A DNA stretch of 64,000 nucleotides from positions 2,192,501 through 2,256,500 of the forward strand of contig NZ_CP080623.1 in assembly GCF_019599045.1 (NCBI RefSeq), read 5' to 3'. Made by a program: the position numbers and the translations under genes. The notes under the pieces were generated by a model. It was not told the origin of the DNA. It worked only from the letters and a program-made list of their open reading frames with translations, and ran no database searches. Below are positions 1 to 9,231 of the stretch, in pieces (position 1 is the first letter of the stretch; each line of letters opens with the position of its first letter). This DNA is from Roseovarius sp. SCSIO 43702. GTDB taxonomy: Bacteria > Pseudomonadota > Alphaproteobacteria > Rhodobacterales > Rhodobacteraceae.

Positions 1-288
1 CGCGACCTCGGCGGGCCCGATCACCGTGGCGCCCGAGGTGCAGGCATAGCCCAGCGCCGAAAGCCCCAGCGGCAGGAGCGCGGCCGTCGCCGTCATCTCG
101 TCGGCCATGGTGGCGAGCGTGTCGGGCCTGACCTCGGCGATGGAGGGGATGCGGGCGTGCAGGAGGTTGACGTCACGGCCGGTGAAGGCCAGCCGCGCCT
201 CGTGTTCGAGCGTCTCGTCGGTGGAGAGCACGACGAGACCGATCCGCGTCCCTCCGCCCGCCCCGGCGTCGAGATCATAGCGCGTCAC
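1..288 (-). CDS. Asp/Glu racemase-superfamily protein (maleate isomerase / arylmalonate decarboxylase-like), 3' part outside window
   Basis: Only the N-terminal 96 codons are present; the gene runs off the left edge. The GTG start overlaps the anmK stop in a GTGA arrangement, so translation is probably coupled to anmK. The peptide has a start like [10 protein letters not shown] followed by a Cys in the context YACTSG (about residue 83), which fits the first catalytic cysteine of the Asp/Glu racemase superfamily, especially the maleate isomerase/arylmalonate decarboxylase branch. These enzymes use a Cys pair to racemise, isomerise or decarboxylate small diacids; the second Cys would lie outside the window. 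The substrate cannot be deduced. Pairing with a cell-wall recycling kinase is suggestive but may be incidental. Confidence 0.72.
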   Translation of the reverse strand, partial: MTRYDLDAGAGGGTRIGLVVLSTDETLEHEARLAFTGRDVNLLHARIPSIAEVRPDTLATMADEMTATAALLPLGLSALGYACTSGATVIGPAEVA

Positions 289-1385
289 GCCGCGGCCTCG
301 GGTCGGCTGAGCGTGCCGCCGCAGACCGAGGCCCGCACGCCCGTGGTGGAGGGGCACGAGGTGGGCAGTCCGCGCGCCACGCGCACCGCGAGGAAGGCGA
401 AGGCCTGCGCCTCGAGCATGTCGCCGTCGTGTCCCACCGTCTCGACCGGGTCGACGGGACAGTCGAGCGCCGCCGCCAGCATCTCCATCAGCACAGGGTT
501 GTGCCGCCCGCCGCCCGCGACCAGAAGCCGCGCGGGCGGCGCGGGGCAATGTTCCATCCCGCGCATCACCGCCGCGGCGCTCATCGCCGTGAGCGTCGCC
601 ACCGCGTCGGCGTCAGGCAGCTCGCGCACGCGCTCGATCATGTCGTGAAAGGCGTTGCGGTCGAGCGACTTGGGCGGCATGCGAAAGAAATACGGGTCTT
701 CGAGAAATGTCTCGAGCGCGCCCTCGGCCACGGTGCCGCGCCGTGCGAGCCGCCCGTCGCGATCGCAAGCCTGCCCCAGCCGCGCCTGCATCACGTCGTC
801 GATGGGCGCGTTGGCGGGACCCGTGTCGAAGGCCAGCAGCGCGCCCGGCACCTGCGGCGCATCGCGGCGCGGGTCGATCCAGGTGAGGTTGCCGACGCCG
901 CCGAGATTGAGAAATCCCAGCGGTTCGGTCGCGCCCATCCACTTGGCGCAGGCGAAGTGATAGAAGGGCGCGAGCGGCGCGCCCTGCCCCCCGAGCCGGA
1001 TGTCGGCACTGCGGAAATCCCACACCACGGGCCGCCCCAGCCGTTCTGCCAGCATGGCGCCGTCACCGAGCTGATGCGTGCCGCGCCCCTCGGGTTCATG
1101 CGCGAGGGTCTGGCCGTGGAAGCCCACGATTTCGGCGTCGAGCGGCAGCAGCGCCTCCTCGTGCGCGTCCATCACCACGCGCTCGGCCTCGGTCAGCTCC
1201 TCGCCCGGCCAGCGCCCGAGGGCCGCGCGGAGCACGCTGCGCTCTGCCTCGGTATAGGCGCGATAGCCGGTCTCGCCGAAACCCGCGATCCGCTCGCCGT
1301 CGGTTTCGATCACGGCCACGTCCACCCCGTCGAGCGAGGTGCCCGACATGGCTCCCGCGGCCCTCCTGATCCCCGGCCCCAACAT
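285..1385 (-). CDS. anmK: anhydro-N-acetylmuramic acid kinase
   Basis: AnmK phosphorylates and opens 1,6-anhydro-MurNAc released from peptidoglycan, giving MurNAc-6-phosphate in the cytoplasmic cell-wall recycling pathway. The 366-residue protein has the family start MSGTSLDG at residues 13-20, the GFHGQT motif, and AFDTGPAN near the centre, all diagnostic of the AnmK sugar-kinase/ASKHA fold; length is normal. The ATG at 1385 was chosen because it keeps residues just before MSGTSLDG; an internal ATG at 1349 is an alternative. The gene is divergent from tyrS with a 63-bp gap and overlaps the downstream racemase-like gene by 4 bp. The extra-long ORF reading backward through tyrS is a shadow. 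Confidence 0.95.
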   Translation of the reverse strand: MLGPGIRRAAGAMSGTSLDGVDVAVIETDGERIAGFGETGYRAYTEAERSVLRAALGRWPGEELTEAERVVMDAHEEALLPLDAEIVGFHGQTLAHEPEGRGTHQLGDGAMLAERLGRPVVWDFRSADIRLGGQGAPLAPFYHFACAKWMGATEPLGFLNLGGVGNLTWIDPRRDAPQVPGALLAFDTGPANAPIDDVMQARLGQACDRDGRLARRGTVAEGALETFLEDPYFFRMPPKSLDRNAFHDMIERVRELPDADAVATLTAMSAAAVMRGMEHCPAPPARLLVAGGGRHNPVLMEMLAAALDCPVDPVETVGHDGDMLEAQAFAFLAVRVARGLPTSCPSTTGVRASVCGGTLSRPEAAA

Positions 1386-1448
1386 GGCCTTTTCCTTCGG
1401 CAGTTGCGCCCCTATACATGCCGCGCAAATCACCGCGGGACAAGCGCC

Positions 1449-2702
1449 ATGACCTATCATCCGAAGTCCGATTTCCTGGCCGTCATGATCGAACGTGGCT
1501 TCATGGCCGATTGCACCGATCTGCAAGGGCTGGACGAGGCGATGGTGCGCGGTGTCCTGCCGGCCTATATCGGTTACGACGCGACGGCGGCATCGCTGCA
1601 TGTGGGGCATCTGCTCAACATCATGATGCTGCGCTGGCTCCAGAAGACCGGCCACAAGCCGATCACGCTCATGGGGGGCGGGACGACCAAGGTGGGCGAT
1701 CCGAGCTTTCGCGCCGACGAGCGGCCGCTGCTGACGCCTGCGCAGATCGCCGACAACATCGCGGGGATGAAGGCGGTCTTCGCCTCCTACCTGACCTATG
1801 GCGAGGACGAGACGGATGCGCTCATGCTCGACAACGCCGAGTGGCTCGACGGGCTCAACTATCTCGAGTTCCTGCGCGATATCGGGCGGCATTTCTCGGT
1901 CAACCGGATGCTCTCGTTCGAGAGCGTGAAGTCGCGCCTCGACCGGGAGCAATCGCTGTCGTTCCTCGAGTTCAACTACATGATCCTCCAGGCCTACGAC
2001 TTTCTCGAGCTGAACCGGCGCTATGACTGCCGGCTGCAGATGGGCGGCTCGGACCAGTGGGGCAACATCGTGAACGGCATCGACCTCACGCGCCGGGTGA
2101 TCGAGCGCGAGGTCTGGGGCCTGACCTCGCCGCTTCTGACCACGTCGGACGGGCGCAAGATGGGCAAGAGCCAGGGCGGCGCGATCTGGCTCAATGCCGA
2201 CATGCTCTCGCCTTACGAGTTCTGGCAGTTCTGGCGCAACACCACGGATGCCGACACGGGCCGGTTCCTCAAGCTCTATACCGAGTTGCCGGTCGAGGAA
2301 TGCGAACGGCTGGGCGCGCTGGAAGGATCCGAGATCAACGAGGCCAAGATCGTGCTGGCCGACGAGGTGACGACGCTTCTCCACGGGGCCGAGGCCGCGG
2401 CGGCGGCACAGGCCACGGCGCGCGAGGTGTTCGAGCGCGGCGGTGTGGGCGACGACCTGCCGACGGTCGAGCTGTCGGCCGAGGAACTGGGCGACGGGAT
2501 CTCGGTGGTGCAGCTTCTGGTGCGCTCGGGTCTCGCCAAATCGGGCAAGGAGGCCAAGCGCCTCATCGCCGAGAACGGCGCGCGGATGGACGATGCGCCG
2601 CTCACCGATGCGGGCGTGATGATCGACGCGGGCGCGCTCGCACAGCCGATCAAGCTGAGCGCGGGCAAGAAGCGGCACGCGCTGGTGAAGCTCGGCGGCT
2701 GA
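1449..2702 (+). CDS. tyrS: tyrosine--tRNA ligase
   Basis: Charges tRNA-Tyr with tyrosine in the cytoplasm. The 417-residue protein is a class I aminoacyl-tRNA synthetase of the TyrRS type: the HIGH-equivalent HVGH lies at residues 51-54, GSDQWGN in the tyrosine-binding region, and the KMSKS-equivalent KMGKS near residue 237. A C-terminal S4-like RNA-binding segment with [17 protein letters not shown] follows. Length and architecture match bacterial TyrS. The ATG at 1449 follows a GGGA ribosome-binding site. A TATACA box at 1413-1418 in the short divergent gap could serve as a -10 element, but no good -35 is seen. Confidence 0.97.
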   Translation: MTYHPKSDFLAVMIERGFMADCTDLQGLDEAMVRGVLPAYIGYDATAASLHVGHLLNIMMLRWLQKTGHKPITLMGGGTTKVGDPSFRADERPLLTPAQIADNIAGMKAVFASYLTYGEDETDALMLDNAEWLDGLNYLEFLRDIGRHFSVNRMLSFESVKSRLDREQSLSFLEFNYMILQAYDFLELNRRYDCRLQMGGSDQWGNIVNGIDLTRRVIEREVWGLTSPLLTTSDGRKMGKSQGGAIWLNADMLSPYEFWQFWRNTTDADTGRFLKLYTELPVEECERLGALEGSEINEAKIVLADEVTTLLHGAEAAAAAQATAREVFERGGVGDDLPTVELSAEELGDGISVVQLLVRSGLAKSGKEAKRLIAENGARMDDAPLTDAGVMIDAGALAQPIKLSAGKKRHALVKLGG

Positions 2703-2733
2703 CGGTCCTTCACGGCTGTCACGAAACCTTCAC

Positions 2734-2776
2734 TTGCAGCGCCCGGTATATATCCGTATTTCACGATATATGGATA
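2734..2776 (+). promoter_or_regulatory. putative arsR promoter and ArsR operator over the start codon
   Basis: An imperfect inverted repeat, TATCCGTAT (2751-2759) and ATATGGATA (2768-2776), has 8 of 9 pairs across an 8-bp spacer and covers the arsR ATG at 2770. A -35-like TTGCAG (2734-2739) and -10-like TATTTC (2757-2762) are 17 bp apart, which would start transcription at about 2769-2770, giving a leaderless arsR message. No Shine-Dalgarno sequence precedes the ATG, which agrees. ArsR repressors typically bind AT-rich dyads at this place. The dyad is seen; promoter and binding are inferred. Confidence 0.5.
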
Positions 2777-3099
2777 CGATAACCGCCGCCACCGCCTTCG
2801 CCGCCCTGTCGCAGCCGCTCCGGCTCGACGTGTTCCGCCGCCTCGTCGTCGCGGGCGATGCGGGCATGCTGGCGGGCGAGATCGCCGAGGCGCTGGACAC
2901 GAAGCAGAACACGATGTCCGCGAACCTCGCCGCGCTGCGCCATGCGGGCCTGATCCGCAGCACGCGCGAGGGCCGCGCCATCCGCTACCACGCGGATCAC
3001 GACGGCATCCGCCGCCTGCTCGGCTTCCTGCTCGAGGATTGCTGCGGCGGCCACCCGGATCGCTGCCGACCGCTCATTTCCGAACTCACCTGCTGCTGA
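2770..3099 (+). CDS. arsR: ArsR-family metalloregulator, arsenic-responsive type
   Basis: A 109-residue winged-helix repressor expected to bind DNA in the absence of As(III)/Sb(III) and release the arsR-arsC-acr3 operon when metal binds. It has the ArsR N-terminal segment ALSQPLRLDVFRRL, a recognition helix around TKQNTMSANLAALRHAGL, and a Cys cluster CC-x6-C at residues 91, 92 and 99 plus two Cys at the C terminus. C-terminal Cys triads resemble the site described for the Acidithiobacillus-type ArsR rather than the CVCDL helix site of E. coli ArsR. The ATG at 2770 is preferred over an upstream in-frame TTG at 2734, which would sit inside the promoter. The gene lies 12 bp before arsC. Confidence 0.9.
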   Translation: MDTITAATAFAALSQPLRLDVFRRLVVAGDAGMLAGEIAEALDTKQNTMSANLAALRHAGLIRSTREGRAIRYHADHDGIRRLLGFLLEDCCGGHPDRCRPLISELTCC

Positions 3100-3111
3100 A
3101 GGGGCCGCCTG

Positions 3112-3627
3112 ATGACCGCCATCCGAAACGTCCTGTTTCTCTGCACCGGCAACTCTGCCCGCTCGATCCTTGCCGAGGCGATCCTGACGGCGCGGGGCGC
3201 GGGACGGTTCCGCGGCTTTTCAGCCGGCTCGCACCCCTCCGGCGCACCGCATCCACGCGCGATCGCGCTGCTCGACCAGCTCGGGCATGACACGTCCGGC
3301 CTGCGGTCCAAGAGTTGGGATGAATTCGCCGAACCGGACGCGCCGAAAATGGCTTTCATCATCACCGTCTGCGACAATGCGGCGGGCGAGGTCTGCCCGG
3401 TCTGGCCCGGCAGGCCCGCGACTGCGCATTGGGGCCTGCCCGATCCGGCTGCCGTGACGGGATCCGACGCGCAGGAAGCGCTCGCCTTCGCCGAAACCTA
3501 CCGGATGCTGACCCGCCGGATCGACGCCTTCACGGCGCTGCCGCTCGAAACGCTCGACGCGATGTCGCTGCAATCGCGGCTCGACGCGATCGGGCGCGAT
3601 GACGACACGCGCATACCGGCGCGCTGA
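3112..3627 (+). CDS. arsC: arsenate reductase, low-molecular-weight phosphatase fold
   Basis: Reduces arsenate to arsenite for export. The 171-residue protein has the LMW protein-tyrosine-phosphatase P-loop CTGNSARS with catalytic Cys11 and Arg17, and a later Cys pair in TVCDNAAGEVCP (Cys87 and Cys95) that would carry the disulfide cascade of thioredoxin- or glutaredoxin-coupled ArsC. The spacing between these two Cys is eight residues. The DP motif of the fold is present as GLPDP. It sits between arsR and the arsenite exporter, with AAGGGG as a good ribosome-binding site. Which thiol system recycles it cannot be told from sequence. Confidence 0.92.
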   Translation: MTAIRNVLFLCTGNSARSILAEAILTARGAGRFRGFSAGSHPSGAPHPRAIALLDQLGHDTSGLRSKSWDEFAEPDAPKMAFIITVCDNAAGEVCPVWPGRPATAHWGLPDPAAVTGSDAQEALAFAETYRMLTRRIDAFTALPLETLDAMSLQSRLDAIGRDDDTRIPAR

Positions 3628-3654
3628 CCCGAAACCGAAAGATCGAGGATGACC

Positions 3655-4701
<1,047 letters not shown>

Positions 4702-4715
4702 GGGACCCGCTCGCC

Positions 4716-5834
4716 CTAACCTCCCCGCGCGGCGAGCGCATCGGCCAGCACGTTGCGCACGGCGTCGCGCGGCACGTCGGAGGTCACGAAGGCGTCACCG
4801 ATCCCGCGCGCGAGGATGAAGCGCAGCTTGCCATCGATTACCTTCTTGTCCTGCGCCATGAGGTCGAGAAGGCCGTCGGCATCCGGCAATTCCCCTTCGA
4901 TATCCGACAGATCGACCTTCATCTTCATGTCGCGCAGATGGGCACGCACACGGCTCGGCTCCTCTTGCGGGCAAAGTCCGAGACGCGCGGACAGTTCGAA
5001 TGCCAACGCACAGCCGATCGCCACGCCCTCGCCATGCAAAAGACGCCCGGAATAGCCGGTGGCGGCCTCGAGCGCGTGGCAGAACGTATGCCCGAGGTTC
5101 AAGAGCGCACGGTCGCCCTGCTCGGTTTCATCCCGCGCGACGATATCGGCCTTCATGCTGACCGAGTGGCGCACGGCATGGATGCGCGCCGCCATGTCGC
5201 CACGGGCGGCGGATGAGCCGTTGCCCTCAAGCCACTGAAAGAATTCGGCATCCCCCAGGAGACCATATTTGACGACCTCGCCGTACCCCGCGAGGTAATC
5301 ACGTTCGGGGAGCGTGCCCAGCACCTCGGTGTCGGCGAGCACGAGGCTCGGCTGATGGAAGGCGCCGACGAGGTTCTTGCCGTGGCGCGAGTTGATGCCG
5401 GTCTTGCCGCCGACGGAGCTATCCACCTGCGCAAGCAGGCTCGTGGGCAGTTGCACGAAGCGCACGCCGCGCCGCAGGATCGCGGCGGCGAAGCCCACCA
5501 GGTCGCCGATCACGCCACCCCCGAAGGCCAGGATCACGTCCCGGCGCTCGACCCGCTGCTTCAGGAGCCATTCGACCACCTGTTCCAACGAGGCCCAGCT
5601 CTTGGTTCCTTCTCCGGGTGGCAATGCGAGGGAAACCACTTCGATTCCAGATGCTTGCAACCCGTTCTTCAACGCCTCGAGATGCAGGCCGCCCACGTTT
5701 TCATCGGTCACGACAGCGACGCGGGGCCGGCCCAGGAGGGGCGCGATCCGGGCGCCGGCCTCGGCGATCAGGCCGGGGCCCACCAGCACGTCATAGGAGC
5801 GCGCTCCGAGGTCCACATGCACGGTTTCGGTCAT
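4716..5834 (-). CDS. aroB: 3-dehydroquinate synthase
   Basis: Second step of the shikimate pathway: converts DAHP to 3-dehydroquinate using NAD and a divalent metal. The 372-residue protein has the NAD-binding GGGVIGDLVGF, the substrate-site stretch VDSSVGGKTGIN, and the metal-ligand region LNLGHTFCHALE. Length is typical. The start ATG overlaps the aroK stop by 4 bp (ATGA), so aroK-aroB is a translationally coupled pair, a common arrangement in proteobacteria. It converges with the arsenic operon. Confidence 0.97.
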   Translation of the reverse strand: MTETVHVDLGARSYDVLVGPGLIAEAGARIAPLLGRPRVAVVTDENVGGLHLEALKNGLQASGIEVVSLALPPGEGTKSWASLEQVVEWLLKQRVERRDVILAFGGGVIGDLVGFAAAILRRGVRFVQLPTSLLAQVDSSVGGKTGINSRHGKNLVGAFHQPSLVLADTEVLGTLPERDYLAGYGEVVKYGLLGDAEFFQWLEGNGSSAARGDMAARIHAVRHSVSMKADIVARDETEQGDRALLNLGHTFCHALEAATGYSGRLLHGEGVAIGCALAFELSARLGLCPQEEPSRVRAHLRDMKMKVDLSDIEGELPDADGLLDLMAQDKKVIDGKLRFILARGIGDAFVTSDVPRDAVRNVLADALAARGG

Positions 5835-6391
5835 CGCACCACCTCAAGCACATCGGGCCGGTCAAGCAGCGCGTCGATCACGCGGTCGGCCATGTCGTCG
5901 ATGCTGAGCCCGGCCTCCGACGGGACGGTGATATCGGCCTTCGCGTAATGCGGGATGCGCGCCTCGTAGAGCTCGGCCAGCGTCGCGTAGGGATCAGGGG
6001 TGCGGAGCAAGGGCCTGGTATCCTTGTGTTTCACCCGGCTCCAGAGAAGTGCCAGATCGGCGTTGAGCCACACGGACACACCCTTGGCCGAGATGGTTTC
6101 GCGGTTCTCGGGGTTCATGAAGGCACCGCCCCCGGTGCTGAGGATCGCGCGCTCGGAGGCCAGCAGACGCGCGATCACCCGCGCCTCGCGATCACGAAAG
6201 AACGCCTCACCGTCACGCTCGAAGATCTCGGCGATGGACATGGCGGCGGCGGCTTCGATCTCGGCGTCGGAATCGAGGAAAGGGACATCCAGCCGGGCGG
6301 CGAGCGCGCGCCCAACGGCGGTTTTGCCGGCGCCCATCATCCCCACCATGACGACCGTCTTCTTCAGCCTGAATGCGCCCGCGCGCGTCAC
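5831..6391 (-). CDS. aroK: shikimate kinase
   Basis: Phosphorylates shikimate at O3 with ATP. The P-loop GMMGAGKTAVG, the shikimate-binding DSDAEIE and the STGGGAF motif are intact. I set the start at a GTG at 6391 because GGGGAGG lies at 6400-6406, eight bases upstream, giving 186 residues. An in-frame ATG at 6433 would add 14 residues but has no ribosome-binding site and leaves only 32 bp to the divergent gene at 6466. The gene precedes aroB with a 4-bp overlap. Confidence 0.94.
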   Translation of the reverse strand: MTRAGAFRLKKTVVMVGMMGAGKTAVGRALAARLDVPFLDSDAEIEAAAAMSIAEIFERDGEAFFRDREARVIARLLASERAILSTGGGAFMNPENRETISAKGVSVWLNADLALLWSRVKHKDTRPLLRTPDPYATLAELYEARIPHYAKADITVPSEAGLSIDDMADRVIDALLDRPDVLEVVR

Positions 6392-6465
6392 TGTCGGCAC
6401 CTCCCCGCCAATCCCCGATTTTTTGCCCCTCATGACGTGATCTTGCTAGAAAGGCCATATATAAA

Positions 6466-6651
6466 GTGCTCAAAATCACGGGCAAACTGGGCAGGCACAC
6501 ATTGGGACGATTGATCAAATGGCTGATTTACCTCATCATTTTGGCGTTCGTCGCGCTTGTCGCCTATGCGTATCTGGGTCCGTTCTTCGGGGCGGACTTC
6601 ACACCGCCCCGCGAAGAGATTCGTCAGGAAATCATACTTGAAGGCGGCTAA
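6466..6651 (+). CDS. small single-pass membrane protein, unknown function
   Basis: A 61-residue protein starting at GTG with a basic N terminus (KITGKLGRHTLGRLIKW) and one strong hydrophobic helix at about residues 18-40, followed by a short acidic tail. The in-plus orientation predicts an N-in anchor. I recognise no family. It overlaps the following exported-protein gene by 14 bp in another frame, which supports coupled translation, and diverges from aroK. An AAAGG about 11 bases upstream is a weak ribosome-binding site. Small proteins of this kind are often missed; overlap and codon usage make it believable. Confidence 0.62.
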   Translation: MLKITGKLGRHTLGRLIKWLIYLIILAFVALVAYAYLGPFFGADFTPPREEIRQEIILEGG

Positions 6652-8164
6652 CCCCTTTCTCGTCGCGCTGATCCTTGCCTTGCCGGCGGCGGCGCAGGAG
6701 CCGCTTTCGGCGATCGGGTGGCTCGACGAGGCGGCGCGTGTGCCCGTCGCCCCGCCCCGTGTCGCGCCCGACGCCGAGGCGCCGGTGGCCGAAGGCGTGA
6801 CGGTGCCCGAGATCACGGTCATGGCGCTCGACGATGTGCGGCGCGACGCGGTGGGCCTTCTGGCCGGTGACGTCACGGGCCTGCCGCCGACGCTCTGGAC
6901 CGCCAGCCAGGAAGCGAAGCTCGAAGCATTGTGGGAACGGGCGACGGCGGAACCGCTTCCGGCGGTGCAGGCGCTCTATTACACGCTGCTTCTGGCCGAG
7001 GCGGAGCCGCCGGCGGGCGATGACGGCTCGTTCCTGCGCACGCGGATCGACGCGCTCATCCGCTTCGGGGCCATCGAGCCGGCCTACGCGCTTCTCGAGC
7101 GGGCCGGACCGGAGACGCCGGAACTTTTCGGTCGGTGGCTTGACCTCTCGCTGCTGACCGGGAACGAGGAAGCCGCATGCAGAACGCTTTCCAAGAACCC
7201 GGAATTGCTCATGGATTTTGCCGCGCGCATCTATTGTCACGCGCGCGCGGGCGACTGGCAGACGGCCGCGCTTCTCTATGACGGCGCCCATGCGATCGGG
7301 ATGCTCGACAAGACCGAAGACCTGCTCCTGGCGCAGTTCCTCGATCCCGAGCTTATCCACGACGCCGTGACACTTGCCCCGCCGTCGGAGCCCTCGCCGC
7401 TCATCTTCCAGCTTTACGAGGCCGCGGGAACGCCCCTGCCCACGCGCAACCTGCCGCGGGCCTTCGCGAATGCCGATCTGCGCAACACGTCGGGCTGGAA
7501 GGCCGAGATCGAGGCCGCGGAGCGCCTGGTGCGCACCGGTGCGCTGTCCGAGAACCGACTTCTCGGGCTCTATACCGACCGCGACCCCGCGGCCTCGGGC
7601 GGGATCTGGGACCGGGTGGCGGCGATACAGGCGCTCGACCGCGCGGTGGAGGACGAAGACGCGACCGCCGTTGCACAAACCCTGCCGCGGGCCTGGACGC
7701 ATATGCGGCGGATCGACCTGGAGGTCGCGTTCGCGCGTCTTTACGACGAACGACTGGCGGCGCTTGACCTGCCCGATCACGCACGGACGCTGGCCTGGCG
7801 CATCAGGCTGCTGTCGGACAATTATGAACGCGCGGCCGAGGATGCGCCGGAGGATGCGGATGCGCAGTTCCTGGCCTCGATCGCGCGGGGCCGCCCGGAC
7901 CCTGATGCGGCGCCCTCACCGCTTGCCCGTCACATCGCGGGTGCCTTCACCCGCCCGTCGCGGCCGGCGCCGCGTCACGACACGGCGCTGCGCGACGGGA
8001 AGCTGGGCGAGGCGATCCTCAGCGCCGCCACGCTGCTCGACCGCGCCGGCCCGGAGGATTACGACGAGATCGCGGATGCGTTGACGACGTTGCGGGCCGT
8101 GGGGCTCGAGGATACCGCGCGCCGTGCGGCGCTGGAACTGCTGATCCTCGGAGCGCGGGAATGA
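6638..8164 (+). CDS. exported protein of unknown function, upstream of xerD
   Basis: A 508-residue protein with a clear signal peptide (KAANPFLVALILALPAAAQ, likely cleaved after AAA/AQ), so it should act in the periplasm or envelope. The rest is Ala/Leu/Glu-rich and looks like a helical-repeat solenoid; no catalytic motif is visible. The start is a TTG at 6638 with AGGAA at 6626-6630, seven bases upstream; the longer ORF from 6557 would bury the signal peptide. It overlaps the preceding small membrane-protein gene by 14 bp and xerD by 4 bp (ATGA), so all three are likely one transcript. The function is unknown. Confidence 0.75.
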   Translation: MKAANPFLVALILALPAAAQEPLSAIGWLDEAARVPVAPPRVAPDAEAPVAEGVTVPEITVMALDDVRRDAVGLLAGDVTGLPPTLWTASQEAKLEALWERATAEPLPAVQALYYTLLLAEAEPPAGDDGSFLRTRIDALIRFGAIEPAYALLERAGPETPELFGRWLDLSLLTGNEEAACRTLSKNPELLMDFAARIYCHARAGDWQTAALLYDGAHAIGMLDKTEDLLLAQFLDPELIHDAVTLAPPSEPSPLIFQLYEAAGTPLPTRNLPRAFANADLRNTSGWKAEIEAAERLVRTGALSENRLLGLYTDRDPAASGGIWDRVAAIQALDRAVEDEDATAVAQTLPRAWTHMRRIDLEVAFARLYDERLAALDLPDHARTLAWRIRLLSDNYERAAEDAPEDADAQFLASIARGRPDPDAAPSPLARHIAGAFTRPSRPAPRHDTALRDGKLGEAILSAATLLDRAGPEDYDEIADALTTLRAVGLEDTARRAALELLILGARE

Positions 8165-9132
8165 GCGCGCATCCCTGGATCGCGCTTTTCCTCGATGCCC
8201 AGGCCGCCGAGACCGGGGCTGCGCACAACACGCTTCTAGCCTATGCGCGTGACCTGAAGGATTTCGAACAATGGCTCGAAAGGAATGGGCATTCCATCGC
8301 TGAAGCCGACCAGCGCGCGATCGAGGGCTACCTGGTTCATTGCGATGCGCAGGGGTTGGCCCAGGCCACGCGGGCGCGGCGTCTGTCGGCGATCAAGCAG
8401 CTTTACCGCTTTGCCTTCGACGACCGGCTGCGCCCCGACAATCCGGCGCAACGGATCAAGGGGCCCGGCCGCGCCAAGTCGCTGCCGAAGACGTTGAGCG
8501 AGGGCCAGGTCGAGGCGCTCCTGGCGGCGGCGCGGACCCATGGGCGCGGCGCGGGAGAGCGGTTGCGCAACACCTGCCTCATGGAGCTTCTCTATGCCAC
8601 GGGGATGCGCGTGAGCGAGCTGGTGGGGCTTCCCGTCGCCGCGGCGCGGGGCGATCCGCGCATGCTGATGATTCGCGGCAAGGGCGGGAAGGAGCGGCTT
8701 GTGCCGCTTTCGCCGCCGGCGCGGACCGCCCTTGCCGAATGGCTCGCGGAACGCGACCGGGCCGAGGACAAGGCGCGGTCGAAAGGGCATCCGCCCTCGC
8801 CCCACCTCTTTCCGTCGCGCGGGAAGGCGGGGCACCTGACCCGTCATCGGTTCTACATGTTGATCAAGGAACTGGCCGTCGCTGCCGGCGTTCCCGTGGC
8901 AGCAGTCACGCCGCATACGCTGCGCCATGCCTTCGCCACGCATCTTTTGGCGAACGGGGCCGATCTGGTGGCGATCCAGGCATTGCTGGGCCATGCGGAC
9001 GTGGCGACGACGGAAATCTATACCCACGTGCTCGAGGAGCGGCTTCGGACGCTGGTGCTCACCCATCATCCCCTTGCGGGCGAGACGGACCAGCGAAACG
9101 CGGGAAGCGGCGAGCGCGAGGCGGACGCTTAG
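8161..9132 (+). CDS. xerD: tyrosine recombinase XerD
   Basis: Site-specific recombinase that, with XerC, resolves chromosome dimers at dif near the terminus. The 323-residue protein has a SAM-like N-terminal core-binding domain and a full catalytic set: Arg150 (TGMRVSEL), Lys174 (RGKGGKERL), His252 and Arg255 (PHTLRHAFATHLL), His278 (LGHADV) and nucleophile Tyr287 (EIYTHV). This completeness and chromosomal context argue for a housekeeping Xer rather than a phage integrase. XerD rather than XerC is judged from overall similarity. An insertion near residues 200-222 (AEDKARSKGHPPSPHLFPSR) is alphaproteobacteria-like. The start overlaps the upstream gene by 4 bp. Confidence 0.92.
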   Translation: MSAHPWIALFLDAQAAETGAAHNTLLAYARDLKDFEQWLERNGHSIAEADQRAIEGYLVHCDAQGLAQATRARRLSAIKQLYRFAFDDRLRPDNPAQRIKGPGRAKSLPKTLSEGQVEALLAAARTHGRGAGERLRNTCLMELLYATGMRVSELVGLPVAAARGDPRMLMIRGKGGKERLVPLSPPARTALAEWLAERDRAEDKARSKGHPPSPHLFPSRGKAGHLTRHRFYMLIKELAVAAGVPVAAVTPHTLRHAFATHLLANGADLVAIQALLGHADVATTEIYTHVLEERLRTLVLTHHPLAGETDQRNAGSGEREADA

Positions 9133-9231
9133 CCCGGCGCGAGGCTTCCGAGCGGGGTTGCGGCGCCCCGCCCCCTTGATCGCGCGCGCCCGGCACCCCA
9201 TAACCCTCGCAAACAAGGGAATTCCTCGCAC

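Noticed and set aside
1449..2702. Very long reverse-strand reading frame running through tyrS and anmK, coding about 800 residues
   Set aside because: Its first two thirds lie antisense to tyrS, whose motifs are intact; high GC makes long spurious frames common. Only the anmK part is real.
8161..9132. xerD as a phage or island integrase
   Set aside because: No attachment site, tRNA, or mobile genes nearby; housekeeping neighbours and the operon overlap favour XerD.
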